Positions 44,734-51,691 of a DNA stretch of 64,000 bases are shown here, piece by piece. Each line of letters starts with the position of its first letter. The stretch's first letter is position 1. Location of the stretch: contig NZ_JAPEPB010000001.1 in NCBI RefSeq assembly GCF_026340565.1, positions 5,742,501 through 5,806,500 of the forward strand, given 5' to 3'. The notes under the pieces are model-generated. The model made no database searches. It was given only the letters and a program-made list of their open reading frames with translations, and was not told the origin of the DNA. A program made the position numbers and the translations under genes. The stretch is from Kitasatospora sp. NBC_01287 (lineage in GTDB: Bacteria > Actinomycetota > Actinomycetes > Streptomycetales > Streptomycetaceae).

Positions 44734-44790
44734 CGCCGCAGGGCTGACGCCGCAGGGCTGACGCCGCAGCGCCGGCGCCGCAGGACTGAC
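44721..44790. repeat. 14-bp tandem array spanning the hexosaminidase stop codon
   Basis: Five units of about GCCGCAGGGCTGAC: 44721-44734, 44735-44748, 44749-44762, a diverged unit at 44763-44776, and 44777-44790. The first unit contains the gene's own TGA (44731-44733). Because 14 is not a multiple of three, the repeated TGAs fall in all three frames. Confidence 0.9.
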
Positions 44791-45153
44791 GCACGGTCCG
44801 TCCGGCGCCGGCCTGACGAATCGTCAGTCGAACAATGTGATCATCTGGGAACCTTTGCTTGGCCCGCGGCGTCAAAAGCAGGTGAACATCCGGTCTCATT
44901 TGTGGGGGATCTGCCCGAAAAGCGACCGGATCGTCCGGGACCCCGAGGGTGATCACGGTGCTCGATGTGCCAGAGTTGCCCGACCCGGTGGGCTGCTTCA
45001 GTTCGGCGGCCCCGGCCCGTACGCTACGGGCGGCACCGCGGACCCGCGGTGGTGAGGAACGGGCCGGCCTGGCGCCGGTCGCAGAGCGGCTGAGCACGGT
45101 CCCGGGCCGGGGTCCGGCAACAGCCCGAAAGACTGGAGCACGGTGGGATCCTG
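44791..45153. other. Upstream region of the molybdenum hydroxylase operon (363 bp)
   Basis: I cannot support a gene here. The part 44815-44945 is AT-richer than its surroundings. TTCAGT...TACGCT (about 44996-45024, 17-bp spacer) is a plausible promoter. That would give a leader of about 120 nt, GC-rich and able to fold (GGCCGGCC...GGCGCCGG and GGTCCCGGGCC...). The function of the leader is unknown. Confidence 0.4.
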
Positions 45154-46065
45154 GTGAACCGGACGATCATGCTGCCGACCTCCCTCGACGAGGCCGTCGA
45201 GGCTCTGGGTGCCAGTCCCGCCGCCGTCCCGGTGGCCGGCGGGACCGACCTCATGGAGGCCGTCAACGCCGGACGGCTGCGCCCCGGCGCGCTGGTGGGC
45301 CTGGGCCGGATCACCGAACTGCGCGGCTGGCGCTACGAGGACGGCGGCACCGCCGTGCTCGGCGCGGGCCTGACGCTGGCCCGGATGGACCGCCCCGACT
45401 TCGCCGCGCTGATCCCGGCGCTGGCCGACGCCGCCCGCACCGCGGGCCCGCCGCAGACCCGCAACGTCGGCACGCTGGGCGGCAACATCGCCACCGCGGC
45501 CGCCACCGGCGACACCCTGCCGGTGCTCGCCGCGCTGGAGGCCGTGGTCACCCTGGCCCGGGCCCCGCGGGCCGGTGAAAGTGCCACCCGCGAGGTCCCG
45601 GTCAGCCACCTGCTCACCGGCATCGACCCGATGCGCCCGGGCGAACTGCTCACCTGGGTGCGGGTCCCGCTGCTGCACGCCCCGCAGGTCTTCCTCAAGG
45701 CCACCGGACGCAGCGGCCCCTCGCGCGCCACCGCGTCGGTCGCGCTGGTGCTCGACCCGGCCCGGCGCGCGGTGCGCTGCGCGGTCGGCGCGGTGGCGCC
45801 GGTGCCGCTGCGGCCGCTGGAGGCCGAGGCCTGGGTGGCGGGCTGCGTCGACTGGGACGCCCGCGGCGAGGAGGGCGCGCAGTCGATCGATCCGGCTGCC
45901 GCGGCCGCCTTCGGCGAGTACGTGGCGAGCGCGTGCGTGCCCGACGGCTACGGGGCTGACGCCTCGTCGGCACTGCTGTCCGAGGGGCCGACGGCGGCGG
46001 CCGTGCGGCTACGGCGTACCGTGGCGGTGCTGGCCCGCCGGGCACTGGGAAGGGCACTGAAGTGA
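45154..46065 (+). CDS. Molybdenum hydroxylase FAD-binding subunit (CoxM/XdhB type)
   Basis: 303-aa FAD subunit of a xanthine dehydrogenase/carbon monoxide dehydrogenase-like enzyme. It passes electrons from the iron-sulfur subunit to NAD or another acceptor. The FAD-binding motifs are VPVAGGTDLM (about 25-34) and TRNVGTLGGNIATAAATGD (about 102-120). The C-terminal domain is normal in length. GTG start at 45154. Its stop overlaps the next gene by four bases (GTGA). Order in the operon: FAD, 2Fe-2S, molybdopterin. Confidence 0.9.
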   Translation: MNRTIMLPTSLDEAVEALGASPAAVPVAGGTDLMEAVNAGRLRPGALVGLGRITELRGWRYEDGGTAVLGAGLTLARMDRPDFAALIPALADAARTAGPPQTRNVGTLGGNIATAAATGDTLPVLAALEAVVTLARAPRAGESATREVPVSHLLTGIDPMRPGELLTWVRVPLLHAPQVFLKATGRSGPSRATASVALVLDPARRAVRCAVGAVAPVPLRPLEAEAWVAGCVDWDARGEEGAQSIDPAAAAAFGEYVASACVPDGYGADASSALLSEGPTAAAVRLRRTVAVLARRALGRALK

Positions 46066-47381
46066 CGGCCGAGGTGACCGCCGACATGGCGCACGAACCG
46101 ACGAACCACCCCGTCCAGCTGGGTGGCGACGGACGCCCCACCGCGTCCTACACGCTGCGGGTGAACGGCTTCGAACGGCCGGTCACCGACGCCTGGATCG
46201 GCGAGAGCCTGCTCTACGTGCTGCGCGAGCGGCTCGGCCTGGCCGGCGCCAAGAACGGCTGCGAGCAGGGCGAGTGCGGGGCCTGCTCGGTGCAGGTGGA
46301 CGGCCAACTGGTGGCCGGCTGCCTGGTGCCGGCCGCGCTCGCGGCGGACAGCGAGATCAGCACCGTGGAGGGCCTGTCGGCCGGCGGCGCGGCCAGCGAC
46401 GTGCAGCAGGCGCTCGCCGACTCGGGCGCGGTGCAGTGCGGGTACTGCACCCCCGGCATGGCGATGGCGGTGCACGACCTGCTGCAGCGCAACCACCGGC
46501 CCAGCGAGGTGGAGGCCCGTCAGGCGCTCTGCGGCAACCTCTGCCGCTGCACCGGGTACCGCAGCGTACTGGCGGCCGTGCAGACGGTCGCGGACGCGCG
46601 CGGGACGGCACTGCTGGAGGCGGAGCAGGCCGCCGAGGCCGCGTCGGCCGCCGCATCGACCACGGCGTCAGCCACCGCGTCGGCCCCGGCCACCGGGACG
46701 GACCCGTCCTCGCGGGAGGCGGCCGCCCAGCTCCCGCCGCCGGTCGGCGCGCGGGCCGCCGAGCCGCTGGACCCGCCGGTCTACCAGGACGCCTGGACCG
46801 CGACGGCGACCACCGGCGAGGTCCCGCTCTTCGGTGCCGACAGCGGTTGGATCAGCGCCGACCCCGTGCCGCCCGCCCGGTCCGCCGCCGAGCAGCCCGG
46901 GGTGACCGCCGCGGGCACCGGCCTCGGGGCGATCCCGGCCCAGGGCTACCACGGCTACGACCCGACCGCCTACGGCCCTGGCACGGTCTACGACGCGGGC
47001 GCGAGCTACGAGCCCACCCCCGCGCACGGCACCGCCGCGCCGGGCGCACCGTTCGAGGGCACCCCGGCGCACGGCACGCCGTACGAGCCGACGCCCGCGC
47101 ACGGCGTCCCGTACGACGCGACCCCGGCGCACGGCACCGACTACCCGGCCGCGCCGCCCTACGCCGCCGGGCCGTACGCCGCCGCGCCCTACCCGGGCAC
47201 CGGCTACGAGTCCGTCGGCTACCAGGGCACCCCCGCGCACGGGATCCCGGCCCCGGCCACCCCGTTCGACGGCGCCTTCGAGGGCACCTTCGACGGCACG
47301 GTCTACGAGACCGACCCCGGCCCGCCCGAGGCGGGCACCCCCGCCCACGGCCTCCTCCTGCCCGAGGACGACCACGCATGA
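46062..47381 (+). CDS. Molybdenum hydroxylase 2Fe-2S subunit with long repetitive C-terminal tail
   Basis: 439 aa. Residues about 28-185 form the normal two-cluster iron-sulfur subunit: the plant-ferredoxin-type cluster CEQGECGACS plus a later Cys, and the second cluster with CGYCTPGM and CGNLCRCTGY. Typical subunits end near residue 160-200. Here about 240 further residues follow: first Ala/Thr-rich, then Tyr/Pro/Gly-rich with six copies of TPAHG in about 110 residues. The tail should be disordered. The reading frame and codon use stay normal to the stop, and the next gene overlaps by four bases (ATGA), so the tail is not an artefact of a missed stop. Confidence 0.88.
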   Translation: MTAEVTADMAHEPTNHPVQLGGDGRPTASYTLRVNGFERPVTDAWIGESLLYVLRERLGLAGAKNGCEQGECGACSVQVDGQLVAGCLVPAALAADSEISTVEGLSAGGAASDVQQALADSGAVQCGYCTPGMAMAVHDLLQRNHRPSEVEARQALCGNLCRCTGYRSVLAAVQTVADARGTALLEAEQAAEAASAAASTTASATASAPATGTDPSSREAAAQLPPPVGARAAEPLDPPVYQDAWTATATTGEVPLFGADSGWISADPVPPARSAAEQPGVTAAGTGLGAIPAQGYHGYDPTAYGPGTVYDAGASYEPTPAHGTAAPGAPFEGTPAHGTPYEPTPAHGVPYDATPAHGTDYPAAPPYAAGPYAAAPYPGTGYESVGYQGTPAHGIPAPATPFDGAFEGTFDGTVYETDPGPPEAGTPAHGLLLPEDDHA

Positions 47382-49690
47382 GCGCGCCCACCGACCCGAC
47401 CGCCGCCACCGGCACCCCCGCCGGCGCGGCCACCGCCGCCGAGCCCACCGAGCGCCCGTTCGGCCTGGGCAGCTCGCCGCTGCGCACCGACGCGCTGCCC
47501 AAGGCGCTCGGCATCTACCCGTACGCCGCCGACCTGTGGGCCGAGGGGCTGCTCTGGGGCGCCGTGCTGCGCTCGCCGCACCCGCACGCCCGGATCGTCT
47601 CGGTCGACACCTCGGCCGCCCTGGCGATCCCCGGCGTGCACGCCGTGCTCACCGCCGCCGACCTGCCCGCGCCCACCCTGCCGAGCGACCGCCCGGTGCT
47701 GGCCGCCGAGGTGGTGCGCCATCAGGGCGAGCCGGTGGCCGCCGTGGCCGCCGACCACCCCGACACCGCGCGGCTGGCCGCCGCCTCGATCGCCGTCGAG
47801 TACCAGCTGCTCGACGCGCTCACCGACCCCGAGCAGGCCTTCCACGGCCCGGCCCTGCACCCGGACGGCAACCTGCTGCGGCACCTGCCGCTGCGCACCG
47901 GCGACCCGGAGGTGGTCGGCGAGGTGGTGGTCGAGGGCCTCTACCAGGTCGGCCGCCAGGACCCGGCGCCGATCGGCGCCGAGGCGGGCCTGGCCGTGCC
48001 GCGCCCGGACGGCGGCGTGGAGCTGCACCTCTCCTCCACCGACCCGCACGGCGACCGCGAGCGCACCGCCGCCTGCCTGGGCCTGGAGCCGGACCGGGTG
48101 CGGCTGGTGGTCACCGGGGTGCCCGGCGCCACCGCCGACCGCGAGGACCGCTCCTTCCAGACCACGCTGGCGCTGCTGGCGCTGCGCACCGGCCGCCCGG
48201 TCAAGATGACGCTCACCCGCGAGGAGTCCTTCCAGACCCACGCGGCCCGGCACCCGGCGCTGCTGAGGTACCGCCACCACGCCGACGCGCAGGGCAGGCT
48301 GGTCAAGGTCGAGGCGCAGATCCTGCTGGACGGCGGCGCCTACGCGGACGTCTCGGCCGAGGTGCTGGCCGCCGCCACCGCCTTCTCGGTGGGCCCCTAC
48401 GTCTGCCCGAACGTCTTCGTGGACGCCTGGGCGGTGCGCACCAACAACCCTCCGGCCGGCCGGCTGCGCGGCGAGGGCTCGCTGCAGTCCTGCTTCGCGC
48501 ACGAGTCGCAGCTGGACCTGCTGGCCGCGCGGCTGGGCCTCACGCCGCTGGAGATCCGCCGCCGCAACGTGCTGGCCACCGGTGACGCGCTGCCCACCGG
48601 ACAGGCCGTCACCTGCCCGGCCCCGGTGGCCGCGCTGCTGGACGCGGTGGCCGAGGTGCCGCTGCCCGCCCTGCCGCTGGACGAGCCCGACACCGAGTGG
48701 CTGCTGCCCGGCGGCCCCGGCGGCGCGGGCGACCCGTCGGCGGTGCGCCGCGGCATCGGCTACGCGGTGGGCATGGCGCACATGCTCGGCGCCGAGGGCA
48801 CGGACGAGGTCTCCACCGCGACCGTGCGGGTCAGCGGCGACCACGCCACGGTGATCTGCGCGGCGGTGGACGCGGGACAGGGCTTCGCCACGCTGGCCCG
48901 GCAGATCGTGCAGTCGGTGCTCGGCGTCTCCGAGGTCTACGTCGCCCCGGCGGACAGCGACCAGTCGATCGCCGGCCCCTCGGCCCGCGGCCGGCACACC
49001 TGGGTCTCCGGCGGGGCGGTGGAGAAGGCCGCGCTGATGGTGCGCCACCAGTTGCTGGCGCCGATCGCCGCCGACTTCGGCATGTCGGTCGAGCTGCTCT
49101 CGATCGCCGACGGCAAGATCACCTCCTACGACGGCGTGCTCGGCATGCCGGTCACCGAGGCGCTGGAGGGCAAGGAGCTCTGGGCTACCGCCCAGTGCCG
49201 CCCGCACCCCACCGAGCCGCTGGACGAGAACGGACAGGGCGACGCCTTCGTCTCGATCGCCTTCTGCGCGATGCGCGCGGTGGTGGACGTGGACATCGAG
49301 CTCGGCGCGGTCCGGGTGGTCGACGTCACGGTCGCCCAGGACGTGGGCCGGGCGCTCAACCCGGGCCAGATCGAGGACCGGATCGAGGCGGGGGTGGCCC
49401 AGGGTGTGGGCCTGGCCCTGCTGGAGGACCTGCGCAGCACCGGCGGCCTGCTGGTCAACCCCTCGCTGACCGGCTACCGCCTGCCCACCGCGCTGGACAC
49501 CCCCGAGGTGCGGATCGCCGCGCTGCTGGAGGAGCGCGACGTGGTCGCCACCTTCGGCGCGAAGGCGGTCAGCGCCGCTCCTGCCGTGGTCGCCCCCGCC
49601 GCCGTCGCCGCCGCGGTCCGCGCGGCCACCAACCTCCCGATCGGCCGGCTGCCGATCCTGCCGGAGGACGCGGTGGTCCTGGCCGGCTGA
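47378..49690 (+). CDS. Molybdenum hydroxylase molybdopterin-binding subunit (XdhA/CoxL family)
   Basis: 770 aa large subunit that should hold the molybdenum cofactor. It has an aldehyde-oxidase/xanthine-dehydrogenase a/b hammerhead domain (about 35-140) and the cofactor-binding domain with NNPPAGRLRGEGS (the Arg-Gly region), DAGQGFATLARQ and DVGRALNPGQIEDRIEAGVAQGVG. At the C-terminus the family's catalytic segment, usually KGVGE or KAVGEPP, reads AKAVSAAP (about 730-737), so the active-site Glu seems absent. Substrate cannot be predicted; xanthine is only one possibility. The frame is open upstream to 46274, but ATG 47378 overlaps the preceding stop and starts the family homology. Confidence 0.88.
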   Translation: MSAPTDPTAATGTPAGAATAAEPTERPFGLGSSPLRTDALPKALGIYPYAADLWAEGLLWGAVLRSPHPHARIVSVDTSAALAIPGVHAVLTAADLPAPTLPSDRPVLAAEVVRHQGEPVAAVAADHPDTARLAAASIAVEYQLLDALTDPEQAFHGPALHPDGNLLRHLPLRTGDPEVVGEVVVEGLYQVGRQDPAPIGAEAGLAVPRPDGGVELHLSSTDPHGDRERTAACLGLEPDRVRLVVTGVPGATADREDRSFQTTLALLALRTGRPVKMTLTREESFQTHAARHPALLRYRHHADAQGRLVKVEAQILLDGGAYADVSAEVLAAATAFSVGPYVCPNVFVDAWAVRTNNPPAGRLRGEGSLQSCFAHESQLDLLAARLGLTPLEIRRRNVLATGDALPTGQAVTCPAPVAALLDAVAEVPLPALPLDEPDTEWLLPGGPGGAGDPSAVRRGIGYAVGMAHMLGAEGTDEVSTATVRVSGDHATVICAAVDAGQGFATLARQIVQSVLGVSEVYVAPADSDQSIAGPSARGRHTWVSGGAVEKAALMVRHQLLAPIAADFGMSVELLSIADGKITSYDGVLGMPVTEALEGKELWATAQCRPHPTEPLDENGQGDAFVSIAFCAMRAVVDVDIELGAVRVVDVTVAQDVGRALNPGQIEDRIEAGVAQGVGLALLEDLRSTGGLLVNPSLTGYRLPTALDTPEVRIAALLEERDVVATFGAKAVSAAPAVVAPAAVAAAVRAATNLPIGRLPILPEDAVVLAG

Positions 49691-49810
49691 CCGTCGCCCG
49701 GGAATTCCCGCCAGGGGAATTCCCGGGTCCGGTGCTCCCGGTCCGCGACCGGAATTCCCCGGCACCCGATCGCCTCCTGAACGCGCCACGCCGGACCGCT
49801 TCCGGAAATG
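49691..49810. repeat. Cluster of GAATTC-centred palindromes after the molybdenum operon
   Basis: Three short palindromes centred on GAATTC occur here: CGGGAATTCCCG at 49699-49710, GGGAATTCCC at 49715-49724, and a partial one at 49750-49760. Two more form the hairpin at 49811-49853. The first two can also fold as separate small hairpins and may end the molybdenum operon transcript. No gene. Confidence 0.75.
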
Positions 49811-49853
49811 CCGGAATTCCGGTCGGCGAATCGCTCACCGACCGGAATTCCGG
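49811..49853 (-). terminator. Hairpin terminator downstream of tRNA-Cys
   Basis: Perfect 16-bp inverted repeat: CCGGAATTCCGGTCGG at 49811-49826 and its complement at 49838-49853, with an 11-nt loop. It starts 11 bp past the encoded CCA of the tRNA on the minus strand. Each arm contains the 12-bp palindrome CCGGAATTCCGG. Confidence 0.8.
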
Positions 49854-49864
49854 AGGACATGTCG

Positions 49865-49939
49865 TGGAGGCCATGGCGGGAATCGAACCCGCGTACGCCG
49901 CTTTGCAGACGGCTCCCTGAACCATTCGGGCACACGGCC
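49865..49939 (-). tRNA. tRNA-Cys (anticodon GCA), CCA encoded
   Basis: 75 nt. The acceptor stem GGCCGTG pairs with CATGGCC (one G-U). There is a three-base-pair D stem with a loop containing GG, an anticodon stem GCCGT/GCGGC with loop CTGCAAA, a short four-base variable region, a T arm GCGGG-TTCGATT-CCCGC, discriminator U and CCA. U73 and the GCA anticodon are the main cysteine identity elements, and the four-base variable region is also normal for tRNA-Cys. It stands alone rather than in a tRNA cluster. A Cys-rich short ORF lies 28 nt upstream on the same strand. Confidence 0.95.
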
Positions 49940-49946
49940 GGGCGAT

Positions 49947-49961
49947 GGGCGCTGAGCGCCC
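49947..49961 (-). promoter_or_regulatory. Small hairpin between the Cys-rich ORF and tRNA-Cys
   Basis: GGGCGC-TCA-GCGCCC on the minus strand: a perfect six-base-pair stem with a three-base loop. It starts six bases after the short ORF's stop codon and ends seven bases before the tRNA 5' end. An alternative pairing, CGGGCG with CGCCCG just upstream of the tRNA, would exclude this hairpin. This is the geometry of an attenuator or a processing element; its role is inferred. Confidence 0.5.
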
Positions 49962-49967
49962 GCCGGG

Positions 49968-50024
49968 TCAGCTGTGGCAGGGGCGACAACAGGAGAGGGC
50001 GGGGCGGGTGATCGTGGCGGTCAT
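49968..50024 (-). CDS. Cysteine-rich leader peptide (18 aa), candidate attenuator
   Basis: Short ORF encoding MTATITRPALSCCRPCHS. AGGAG (50031-50035 on the plus-strand numbering) lies six bases before the ATG, an ideal Shine-Dalgarno arrangement. Three of 18 residues are Cys. Codons 12 and 13 are both TGT, a rare codon in this GC-rich genome, and codon 16 is TGC. Cys-rich short ORFs acting as cysteine-responsive attenuators are established in mycobacteria. Here the next gene on the strand is tRNA-Cys and then a terminator, so the likely target is the tRNA. The ORF is too small to prove by coding statistics; the Shine-Dalgarno site, codon content and context are the evidence. Confidence 0.6.
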   Translation of the reverse strand: MTATITRPALSCCRPCHS

Positions 50025-50070
50025 CGCGGGCTCCTCTCGTCATCGGCTTTCCGTCGTGCTTTCTGAATTC

Positions 50071-50100
50071 AGTTTGGCGCTCCGGGGGCGGGGGCGTCAA
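50071..50100 (-). promoter_or_regulatory. Predicted promoter of the leader peptide/tRNA-Cys transcript
   Basis: On the minus strand TTGACG (50100-50095), an 18-bp spacer, then CAAACT (50076-50071). Transcription would start near 50063, about 40 nt before the leader peptide ATG, and run through the tRNA to the hairpin at 49853-49811. Confidence 0.55.
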
Positions 50101-50204
50101 TAGCCGAATGTGACGGCCGCATGAAGTCCTAGGACCAGCGGTGGAGGGCGTTCGGGACCGCAGGTCAGGAGTCAACTGGCCCGACGGCACTTACCATGGC
50201 AGTC

Positions 50205-51638
50205 ATGACCACAGCCACGCAGACCTCGACGACGCCGTCCCGCCCGGCGGACGACGGCGCCCAAGGGGTGCTGGGCCCCCACTACCGGGCGCTCACCCTG
50301 GGGATCGTCTCGGTCGTGCTGCTGCTCGCCTTCGAGGCGACGGCGGTCAACACCGCGATGCCGGTGGCGGCCCGCCAGCTGCACGGGCTCGGCCTCTACG
50401 CGTTCGCCTTCTCCGGCTACTTCACCAGCACCCTCTTCGCCATGGTGCTGTCGGGGGAGTGGTGCGACCGGCGCGGGCCGGTGCTGCCGCTCTTCGCGGG
50501 GATCGGGGTGTTCGCGGGCGGCCTGGTGGTGGCGGGCACCGCGGGCAGCATGTGGCTCTTCGTCGGCGGCCGGGCGATCCAGGGGCTGGGCGGCGGGCTG
50601 GTCATCGTCGCGCTCTACGTGGTGGTGGGGCGGGCCTTCCCCGAGCGGCTGCGGCCCGCCGTGTTCGCGGCCTTCTCGGCCGCCTGGGTGCTGCCCTCGA
50701 TCGTCGGCCCGGTGGTCTCGGGGGCGGTCACCCAGCACCTGGGGTGGCGCTGGGTCTTCCTGGCCGTCCCGGCCCTGGTGGTGCTGCCGCTGGCGGTGAT
50801 GGGCCCGGCGCTGCGCCGGGCCGAGCGGCAGCAACCGCCGGCACCCGGCGGCGCGCTGAACCGGCGGCGGATCGCGCTCGCCGCGATGGCCGCGCTCGGC
50901 GCCGGGCTGCTGCAGTACGCGGGTGAGCGGCTGGACCTGCTCGGGCTGGTGCCGGCCGCCGCGGGCGCCGGGCTGCTGGTGCCGGCCGTGCTGCGGCTGC
51001 TGCCGCCCGGCACGCTGCGGGCCGGGCGCGGTCTGCCGACGCTGATCCTGCTGCGCGGTGTGGCGGCCGGGGCGTTCTTCGCCGCCGAGGCGTTCATCCC
51101 GCTGATGATGGTCACCCAGCGTCACCTCTCGCCCACCCTGGCCGGGCTGACCCTGACCAGCGGCGGGCTCTCCTGGGCGCTGGGCTCCTGGCTGCAGGGC
51201 CGTCCCGGCGCCGAGCGGTACCGCGAGCGGCTGATCCGCCTCGGCTTCCTGCTCACCGCGCTGGCGATCGCCGGCGCCGCCCTGGTGCTGATCCCGGCCG
51301 CGCCGACCTGGACCGCCGCCGCGGCCTGGGCCTTCGGCGGCATCGGGATGGGCCTGTCGGTCTCCACCATCAGCGTGCTGATGATGAAGCTCTCGCCGCC
51401 ACAGGCGGCGGGCAGCAACTCGGCCTCGCTGCAGATGTCCGACGCGCTCGGCAACGTCCTGCTGGTCGGCCTGGCCGGGGTGCTCTTCGCCGCGCTCGGC
51501 GGCGGTGCGGTGGCCGCGGCGGACGCTGCCGGCGAGGGTGGCGGCGCGCGGGCCGGGTTCGCCGCGATCTTCCTGACGATGACGGCGGTCGCGCTGCTCG
51601 GCGCTGCCCTGTCGGGGCGGGTGCGGCCGCGCGGCTGA
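50205..51638 (+). CDS. MFS transporter, DHA2/EmrB-like
   Basis: Proton-driven exporter-like membrane protein, 477 aa with about 13 hydrophobic helices. Motif A-like WCDRRGPV follows the second helix, and the WRWVFL motif after the fifth or sixth helix is typical of DHA2 drug exporters. The substrate is unknown. I start at ATG 50205, not 50196, because TACCAT (50192-50197) ends seven bases before it as a -10 box of a leaderless transcript. It is divergent from the Cys-rich leader peptide/tRNA-Cys unit. Confidence 0.88.
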   Translation: MTTATQTSTTPSRPADDGAQGVLGPHYRALTLGIVSVVLLLAFEATAVNTAMPVAARQLHGLGLYAFAFSGYFTSTLFAMVLSGEWCDRRGPVLPLFAGIGVFAGGLVVAGTAGSMWLFVGGRAIQGLGGGLVIVALYVVVGRAFPERLRPAVFAAFSAAWVLPSIVGPVVSGAVTQHLGWRWVFLAVPALVVLPLAVMGPALRRAERQQPPAPGGALNRRRIALAAMAALGAGLLQYAGERLDLLGLVPAAAGAGLLVPAVLRLLPPGTLRAGRGLPTLILLRGVAAGAFFAAEAFIPLMMVTQRHLSPTLAGLTLTSGGLSWALGSWLQGRPGAERYRERLIRLGFLLTALAIAGAALVLIPAAPTWTAAAAWAFGGIGMGLSVSTISVLMMKLSPPQAAGSNSASLQMSDALGNVLLVGLAGVLFAALGGGAVAAADAAGEGGGARAGFAAIFLTMTAVALLGAALSGRVRPRG

Positions 51639-51691
51639 GGGCCTGCGGGCCACCCGGCGCGGCGTCCGCTGCGCCGGGCACCCCTGCCGGG

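Noticed and set aside
44837..45055. A 72-residue plus-strand frame upstream of the molybdenum operon
   Set aside because: No Shine-Dalgarno sequence, no recognisable motif, and it covers the predicted promoter; more likely non-coding.
45040..45153. SAM-riboswitch-like CCGGCAACA in the leader of the molybdenum operon
   Set aside because: Only this short string resembles the family; the other conserved core elements are not found.
49808..50011. A 67-residue plus-strand frame across the tRNA-Cys gene
   Set aside because: It reads through the antisense of the tRNA and the hairpin, with no ribosome binding site.
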